DNA from: Hyphomicrobiaceae bacterium
GTDB taxonomy: Bacteria > Pseudomonadota > Alphaproteobacteria > Rhizobiales > Hyphomicrobiaceae
Reading direction: 5' to 3'
DNA length: 5,798 bases
NCBI GenBank assembly: GCA_020442225.1
Contig: JAGRKR010000098.1
Coordinates: 1-5,798 of the forward strand
This document shows, piece after piece, positions 1 through 4,160 of the stretch (the first letter of the stretch is position 1; every line of letters starts with the position of its first letter). A program made the translations under genes and the position numbers. A model generated the notes under the pieces. It was not told the origin of the DNA and searched no databases. It was given only the letters and a program-made list of their open reading frames with translations.

Positions 1-618
1 GCGACGCTCGGCTTCAGCGTCACGGGCAGCGTACCGGCCAATCGGCTGCTGCGGAAATCAGGCCTGCAGCCGGGCGATGCCCTGATCCTGACCAAAGCGC
101 TCGGGACGGGCGTCGTGCTGGCCGGCGACATGCGCGGCAGGACCCGCTCGCCGTGGCTGGATGCGGCTCTGGCCGCGATGCAGGTCTCCCAGAGGCAAGC
201 TGCACGCTGTCTCATCGAGCACGAGGCGTCAGCCATGACAGACGTGACCGGCTTCGGTCTCGCAGCCCACCTTCTCGAGATGCTGCGCGCATCGGGGATG
301 GACGGCGCGCTCGAGCTTGCGCATCTGCCGCACCTGCCGGGCGCTGTCGAATTGCTCGCGCAAGGCATCGAGAGCACGCTGGCGCCGTCGAACGCCGGAA
401 GCGCCGGCGCCAGCCTCGCCAACGGCCACCCGCACGACCCCTCGCGGCTGAGGCTCCTCTACGATCCGCAGACCGCCGGAGGCCTGCTCGCCGGCGTGCC
501 GGCCGGACAAGCCCCGTCTTGTATCGACGCCCTTGTGCGCCTCGGCTATGGGGATGCCGCGATCATTGGCCAGGTCGTCGCCATGAGCGCCGGCGCGCCG
601 TCCCTCAGACTCGCCTGA
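1..618 (+). CDS. selD: Selenide, water dikinase (SelD), C-terminal part, 5'-truncated by window edge
   Basis: SelD uses ATP to make selenophosphate from selenide, the selenium donor for selenocysteine and for 2-selenouridine in tRNA; it is a cytosolic enzyme. Frame 1 is open from base 1 to the TGA at 616-618 and gives 205 visible residues. It contains family landmarks: GFSVTG near the left edge, LRKSGLQPGDALILTKALGT at about residues 17-36, TDVTGFGL at about 81-88 and DPQTAGGLL at about 156-164. Together these cover the C-terminal half of the AIRS/PurM-type fold. The ATP-site lysine region and the catalytic Cys/Sec position lie upstream, outside the window, so the active-site residue cannot be read. 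The wording resembles the SelD moiety of proteobacterial proteins in which SelD is fused behind an FAD/NAD(P) oxidoreductase domain, but this cannot be decided without the upstream sequence. The first in-frame start inside the window (GTG at 115) is not the real start, because homology continues upstream of it. Confidence 0.93.
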   Translation, partial: ATLGFSVTGSVPANRLLRKSGLQPGDALILTKALGTGVVLAGDMRGRTRSPWLDAALAAMQVSQRQAARCLIEHEASAMTDVTGFGLAAHLLEMLRASGMDGALELAHLPHLPGAVELLAQGIESTLAPSNAGSAGASLANGHPHDPSRLRLLYDPQTAGGLLAGVPAGQAPSCIDALVRLGYGDAAIIGQVVAMSAGAPSLRLA

Positions 619-741
619 CCCGCCGTACCGGACACGAACGGCCACCGCGATCTTCAACGCTGTCGGGGGAGTCGCTTATCCAAATTGGAAAAGATGTCCG
701 CCCATTTCCCACTCTCGCGACGATTGCGCGCCTTTTGCTGA

Positions 742-818
742 AAATGAAATTAGCCGCACCAGCGCATCATTTGCCAGATGAGAAACTTCCGCATTTCCGT
801 AAAATCGCAATTTCATTT
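742..818. repeat. 10-bp perfect inverted repeat with 57-nt spacer
   Basis: AAATGAAATT at 742-751 is the exact reverse complement of AATTTCATTT at 809-818. After a one-base bulge (A752), two further pairs form (753-754 with 807-808). A transcript could fold this into a long-looped hairpin. The arms are AT-rich and lie in an AT-rich stretch, so chance occurrence is possible. No function is assigned. Confidence 0.35.
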
Positions 819-832
819 GTTTCTCTCAGCGC

Positions 833-847
833 AATTTCCGGGAAATT
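833..847. repeat. 15-bp palindrome, possible protein-binding site
   Basis: AATTTCCGGGAAATT is a perfect dyad with 7-bp arms around G840. The left arm shares the word GCA(A)TTTCCG with a second copy at 791-799 and a weaker one at 807-815. A dyad of this size would suit a dimeric regulator, but its position between two gene 3' ends, far from any assigned start codon, gives no clear target. Confidence 0.3.
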
Positions 848-887
848 CCGCGACACGCGCGCGTCTCTCGCTGCCACCACTGAAGAC

Positions 888-916
888 CCCCGGACGGGGC
901 GAGGGAGCTTGCTCCT
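888..916 (-). terminator. Tandem small hairpins downstream of the sigma gene, weak terminator candidate
   Basis: Two adjacent stem-loops lie about 45 nt beyond the sigma-gene stop. GGAG 904-907 pairs with CTCC 912-915, with a CTTG loop on the plus strand. CCCC 888-891 pairs with GGGG 896-899, with a GGAC loop. On the minus strand the second stem is followed by GTCTTCAG rather than a T tract, so this is not a canonical intrinsic terminator. It may only stabilise the 3' end. Confidence 0.2.
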
Positions 917-962
917 GTCAGCACGGCGACGGCATGATGGCGATGACGGCGCGCTCGCGCAG

Positions 963-1592
963 TCAGAGGTCGAGACCGGATCTCACCGCGCGCTCGCCGT
1001 GCGAGGCCGCAACGTCCAGATCGCGCGCCAAGGTGGCGCGCGCACGTCTCAGGCGGCTCTTCAGCGTACTCGCGCTGCAACCGCACAGGGCCGCCGCCTC
1101 GACGCAGGTCAGGCCTTCGATGTAGACGAGGCGGACGGCCTCGCGGGCGGACGGCGACAGCGTCTCGAGCGACTGCACGAGGCCGTGCAGGTCGATTGCT
1201 CCGCCTCCGGCCGTCGCAGCTGATTTTGCACTGATTTCCCAGCTTTTCTCGAACTCCAGGCGCACGCGCAGCCGTCGGCGCTCCTGCGCTGCCGAGGTTC
1301 GCACGATGGCGTCGAGCCAGGCCTGGAAGCTCGCCTCGTCCCGCAGCGATGCGCGATGCTCCCATGCGCGCAGCAACGTGGCCTGAACCAGATCCTCGGC
1401 CGCGAGAGCGCCGCCGCTCAGCCGCCGCGCCTGCGCCGTCAGTCGCGGGATCTCGCGCACGAGCGCAACGTGGAAGGCATGCGACCGCTGGGCTTCCTCG
1501 CCGCACTGCTCGCGGGCCGGCATCGCCGGCCGTGCGGGCGGCCGCGACCGAGGCCTGGCGGGCGGCGAAAGGGCAGCGTGTGATTGCAGCAT
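963..1592 (-). CDS. ECF RNA polymerase sigma factor, EcfG-like (general stress response)
   Basis: This is probably the GSR sigma factor that directs RNA polymerase to stress promoters when its anti-sigma factor NepR is titrated away by phosphorylated PhyR. The 209-residue frame has sigma region 2 at about 44-107, with AEDLVQATLLRAWEH and a basic RTSAAQERRRLRVRL stretch. A linker follows, then region 4 at about 134-190, with the helix-turn-helix GLTCVEAAALCGCSASTLKS followed by RLRRARATLARDL. The GC(A/S)xxTxKSRxxRAR pattern is close to EcfG. Two domains without C-terminal extras fit the ECF type. It is transcribed divergently from phyR, a common GSR arrangement, but no nepR lies upstream. The start is uncertain: the ATG at 1592 overlaps the stop of a short upstream ORF (TAATG), while Met24 (ATG at 1523-1521) would remove a Pro/Arg-rich leader and give 186 residues, nearer EcfG length. 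Neither has a clear Shine-Dalgarno. The ECF call is firm; the EcfG assignment is inference from region 4 and context. Confidence 0.85.
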   Translation of the reverse strand: MLQSHAALSPPARPRSRPPARPAMPAREQCGEEAQRSHAFHVALVREIPRLTAQARRLSGGALAAEDLVQATLLRAWEHRASLRDEASFQAWLDAIVRTSAAQERRRLRVRLEFEKSWEISAKSAATAGGGAIDLHGLVQSLETLSPSAREAVRLVYIEGLTCVEAAALCGCSASTLKSRLRRARATLARDLDVAASHGERAVRSGLDL

Positions 1593-1636
1593 TACCGGAC
1601 CAATAAAACAGGAATTCGACCTTCAATAAGGTGATA

Positions 1637-1661
1637 GGATGATAAACCTATATAATTCGTT
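1637..1661 (+). promoter_or_regulatory. Candidate EcfG-type promoter for phyR-kinase operon (weak match)
   Basis: GGATG (1637-1641) is followed by a 16-bp spacer and CGTT (1658-1661). The known EcfG promoter consensus is GGAAC, 16-17 bp, CGTT, so the -10 element and spacing fit, while the -35 matches only in GGA. A TATAAT hexamer also sits in the spacer (1651-1656), but no TTGACA-like box lies 16-18 bp before it. Autoregulation of phyR by its sigma factor is common in this system. Transcription from here would give a leader of about 125 nt that includes the hairpin at 1687-1757. Confidence 0.25.
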
Positions 1662-1686
1662 TCCATCATCGCGCTCATTAGACACA

Positions 1687-1757
1687 CATTATCGCGCCCA
1701 CATGCACCGCAATTGAACCTCGAAATGAAACCGCCTGTTAGCGTGTGGCGCGATATG
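1687..1757. repeat. Long imperfect hairpin in the phyR-sigma intergenic region
   Basis: The left arm TATCGCGCCCACATGC (1690-1705) pairs with the right arm GCGTGTGGCGCGATA (1741-1755). Fifteen pairs form, with one bulged C and one T/G pair, around a 35-nt loop. After a one-base bulge (T1689) two more pairs form (1687-1688 with 1756-1757). The non-Watson-Crick pair is a U-G wobble in plus-strand RNA but an A-C mismatch in minus-strand RNA, so the fold is slightly better in a phyR leader transcript. The right arm ends 35-38 nt before the phyR ATG. No T tract follows, so it does not look like an intrinsic terminator. It may be an RNA element in the leader or a dyad recognised as DNA. Confidence 0.45.
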
Positions 1758-1792
1758 GTTCCCGGAGATTCATCGAGTAGAACGGGCAGCCA

Positions 1793-2650
1793 ATGCAATC
1801 GACAAGCGTATCTCTCGGCAGCGATGACGGACGACTGACCTGCCACCTCCCGCATCTGCGCCGCTTCGCGCGCGCCATGACCGGCAATCAGCGCAGCGGC
1901 GACACGGCCGTGATGGCGACGCTCAATCGGATCTCGCGATGTCCCGGCGAGGTCTGCGGCGATGGTATGGATCTCAAGCTGGCCCTCTATCGCGCGCTCC
2001 TGACGACTTGCGGCAGCCTGGCGGGCGACCACATTTCCACGCTCGGAGACCCCGATCCGGTGGACAGCCGGCGGGACGCCCTGTTGCGCCTCGCTCCGCG
2101 CACGCGCCAGGCTCTGCTGTTGAGCGCGATCGAAGGCTTCACGGTCGAGGAAGGGGCGGCCATCATCGGCGTGTCGCCGCGGGAGTTCTCGGCTTTCAGT
2201 GCGAACGGTTGGCTCGAGATCGCCTCGCAGATGGCCACCGACGTGCTCATCATCGAGGACGAGGTCTTCATCGCCAGGGACCTCGCCGCCATCATGACCT
2301 CTCTGGGCCATCGCGTGATCGCGCGCGCCCGCACCCACACCGAGGCCATTGCCGCCCTGCACCGGGAGAAGCCGGGGCTCGTCCTTGCAGATGTACAACT
2401 CGCCGACGGCAGCAACGGCATCGAGGCGGCCAACGAGATCATGCTTTCCTGCCCGGTGCCGGTCATCTTCATCACGGCCTTCCCCGAGCGCCTCCTGACG
2501 GGCAGCAGGCCGGAGCCGGCGTTTCTCATCGCCAAGCCTTTCAGCGTGGACGAGGTGCGCGCGGTCGTCAGCCAGGTGCTCTTTCTGACGCCGCCGGCAC
2601 AGCGGGGCCATGACGACGCCCTCGCGCGCGAGCCGGAGCCGATGCACTGA
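1793..2650 (+). CDS. phyR: PhyR: sigma-like/receiver response regulator, anti-anti-sigma factor of the general stress response
   Basis: PhyR is the switch of the alphaproteobacterial GSR. When its receiver is phosphorylated, the N-terminal sigma-like domain binds NepR and releases EcfG. The 285-residue product has a sigma2-like segment at about 17-75 (HLPHLRRFARAMTGNQ), a sigma4-like segment at about 93-145 (LAPRTRQALLLSAIEGFTVE) and a receiver from about 149 (ATDVLIIEDE). Receiver residues are complete: acidic pair E155/D156, phosphoacceptor D200 (VLADVQLADGSNG), T228 (VIFITAFPERLLTG) and K248 (IAKPF). The sigma-like domain is not a DNA-binding sigma factor in characterised PhyR proteins. 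Relative to typical PhyR (about 265 residues), it has roughly 8 extra N-terminal residues and a tail of about 20 polar residues after the last receiver helix. The ATG at 1793 is the only sensible start before the conserved HLPHLRR; its ribosome-binding site is weak (GGGCAG, 1784-1789). It forms an operon with the kinase. Confidence 0.95.
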   Translation: MQSTSVSLGSDDGRLTCHLPHLRRFARAMTGNQRSGDTAVMATLNRISRCPGEVCGDGMDLKLALYRALLTTCGSLAGDHISTLGDPDPVDSRRDALLRLAPRTRQALLLSAIEGFTVEEGAAIIGVSPREFSAFSANGWLEIASQMATDVLIIEDEVFIARDLAAIMTSLGHRVIARARTHTEAIAALHREKPGLVLADVQLADGSNGIEAANEIMLSCPVPVIFITAFPERLLTGSRPEPAFLIAKPFSVDEVRAVVSQVLFLTPPAQRGHDDALAREPEPMH

Positions 2651-4140
2651 TGATGACGCTCCTGCGCGCGCGCAGCCGCGGCAAGCGTCGGCGAGTGGGG
2701 CTCGGCACCGACGCCGGCGCCGAGCGTGCCGCTCCTGCGGCAGGCACTCAGAGCGACGATCGGACACGGCGATACGCGCACCTCGCAGCGATCATCTCGA
2801 CGTCCGCCGACGCCATCATCTCGGCGGACGCCGCGGGGCGCATCCGCTCCTGGAACGCCGCCGCCGAGTCCCTGTTCGGCTATGCCGCCGACGAAATCAT
2901 CGGGCAGCCGACCAGCATCCTCATCCCCGCTCACCTCGCCCATATCCACAAAGGCGCGGTCGATCTCCTGCGCGCTGGCCGCTCCCGCCGCCGCGAGACG
3001 GTCCGTCAGCGCAAGGACGGAGCGTGTGTCGATGTCGCCATGACCGCGACGCCGATATTCGACGCTGTCGGGACATATCTCGGCTATTCGCTGATCCTGC
3101 GGGACATCGGTGAGCGCAAGGCGGCGGAGCGGGCGCTCGCCGAGGCGGAAGCCTTCAGCCGCAGCGTTCTCGAGGCGAGCCGCGACGCGATACTCGTGCT
3201 GGCGCCCGATGGCCGCCTCGAGTTCCTTAACGAAGCATGCTGCCAGCTCCTGGCGATCGCCAGCCCGACCGGTCGGGTCGGCCGGCTCTGGCAGGAGGTG
3301 CTGCCGGCCGCCGCCCATGCCGACTTCGACAGAGCGCTGGAGGAAGCGCGCCAGAAGAGCATCGCCCGCTACACGGCGAGCTATGGCGTCAAACGACGGG
3401 CCGCCCGCTGGTACGACGTGCTCATCTCGCCGGTGACGGGCAGCGACGGCTCACTCATCCGTTACGTCGTGCTCGCGCGCGATACGACCGAGGCCAAGGC
3501 GCAGCAGGAGCATATCGCGCTGATCATGCGCGAGCTGTGCCATCGCGCCAAGAACCTGCTCGCGGTCATCTCCGCCATGGCGCGCAATACGGCCGCCCAG
3601 TCGGCCAGCGTGGCCGACTTCGAGCGCGCTTTCTCGGCGCGCATCCGCAGCCTCTCCTTTTCCCACGACCTGCTGGTGCAGCGCGACTGGACGGGCGCGG
3701 GCATCCACCAGCTCGTCAAGGTGCAGCTCGCGCCGTTCGCGAGCGCCGCCGGCGGCAGGCTCGAGTTCGCCGGCCCGTGCGTGATCCTCAAGCCGGAAGC
3801 CGGACAGATGCTCGGGTTGGCGCTGCACGAGCTGGCGACCAACGCCTCCAAGTACGGCGCATTCTCGACGACCGCCGGATGCATCTGCGTGACGTGGACG
3901 ATCGCGGCCGATGCCGACGGCAGGCAGGCGCTCCACCTGCACTGGCAGGAGCGCGGCGGGCCGACGGTGCAACCCGCGACGCGCACGGGCTTCGGCCGCA
4001 TGGTGATCGAGGAGATGGTCGCCGAAACACTGGGCGGCACAGCCGAACTCGTCATGGCGCCCGAAGGCATCGAGTGGCGGGCTTCAATCCCCGAGATCTA
4101 CTGGACCCCTTCGACCATGCCGCAGCCGGCCGCGGCCTGA
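2650..4140 (+). CDS. HWE-family sensor histidine kinase with two PAS domains (likely PhyR-controlling)
   Basis: This kinase is likely to control phosphorylation of the co-operonic PhyR in response to a cytoplasmic signal. The 496-residue protein starts with a basic, low-complexity tail (1-40). PAS1 follows at about 43-155 (SADAIISADAAGRIRSWNAA) and PAS2 at about 168-283 (SRDAILVLAPDGRLEFLNEA), then the HWE kinase core. The phospho-acceptor is H298 (RELCHRAKNLLAVI). The N box is ALHELATNASKYGAFS (H393, N398). W432 and E434 in HWQERGGP give the WxE motif, and TGFGRMVIEEMV (446-457) is the glycine-rich ATP-lid end. The N-box His plus WxE are what define HWE kinases. No membrane segment is visible, so it is cytosolic. 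PAS1 lacks the LOV cysteine motif. The ATG at 2650 overlaps the phyR TGA by one base, with GGAG at 2635-2638 as a plausible Shine-Dalgarno, implying translational coupling. The gene ends 20 bp from the convergent peptidase gene. PhyR as its target is inferred from context. Confidence 0.93.
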   Translation: MMTLLRARSRGKRRRVGLGTDAGAERAAPAAGTQSDDRTRRYAHLAAIISTSADAIISADAAGRIRSWNAAAESLFGYAADEIIGQPTSILIPAHLAHIHKGAVDLLRAGRSRRRETVRQRKDGACVDVAMTATPIFDAVGTYLGYSLILRDIGERKAAERALAEAEAFSRSVLEASRDAILVLAPDGRLEFLNEACCQLLAIASPTGRVGRLWQEVLPAAAHADFDRALEEARQKSIARYTASYGVKRRAARWYDVLISPVTGSDGSLIRYVVLARDTTEAKAQQEHIALIMRELCHRAKNLLAVISAMARNTAAQSASVADFERAFSARIRSLSFSHDLLVQRDWTGAGIHQLVKVQLAPFASAAGGRLEFAGPCVILKPEAGQMLGLALHELATNASKYGAFSTTAGCICVTWTIAADADGRQALHLHWQERGGPTVQPATRTGFGRMVIEEMVAETLGGTAELVMAPEGIEWRASIPEIYWTPSTMPQPAAA

Positions 4141-4160
4141 CACGCCCCGCCGGACCGCCA

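Larger units (their letters stand above)
619..962. other. Gene-free region between convergent selD and sigma-factor genes, with AT-rich core
   Basis: No convincing gene was found in these 344 bases. Open frames cross the region (for example plus-strand frames from 744 and 778), but they run on antisense into the sigma-factor gene and encode low-complexity, Arg-rich products typical of shadow frames. The core from about 680 to 850 is visibly richer in A and T than the genes on either side. It holds an inverted repeat (742-751 with 809-818), a 15-bp palindrome (833-847) and recurring GCA(A)TTTCCG-like words at 791, 807 and 831. No tRNA cloverleaf is recognisable, including selC, which was considered because of selD. 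It could be a 3'-end or spacer region, a site for an unknown regulator or a small RNA; nothing decides between these. Confidence 0.6.

Noticed and set aside
619..962. selC (tRNA-Sec) or another tRNA downstream of selD
   Set aside because: No acceptor-stem pair, T-loop consensus or anticodon arm could be found in this stretch.
778..1125. Plus-strand 115-codon frame starting in the AT-rich island
   Set aside because: Only its first part is unique; the rest is antisense to the sigma gene. No ribosome-binding site or recognisable domain was seen.
153..1223. Plus-strand frame of 356 codons across the selD end and the sigma gene
   Set aside because: It overlaps selD in another frame and then runs antisense to the sigma factor; the product is low-complexity with no family features.
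2764..3114. PAS1 as a blue-light LOV domain, as in LovK-type HWE kinases
   Set aside because: The flavin-binding cysteine motif (GxNCRFLQ) is absent; the corresponding region reads DEIIGQPTSILIP.
1592..3318. Long minus-strand frames opposite phyR and the kinase (391 and 443 codons)
   Set aside because: They are antisense to two genes with full, well-conserved domain structure, encode Arg/Ala-rich sequence without recognisable motifs, and result from high GC content lowering stop frequency.
4128..4137. 10-bp palindrome GGCCGCGGCC at the end of the kinase gene as a terminator
   Set aside because: It lies inside coding sequence, has no loop and no T tract, and such words are expected in DNA this GC-rich.
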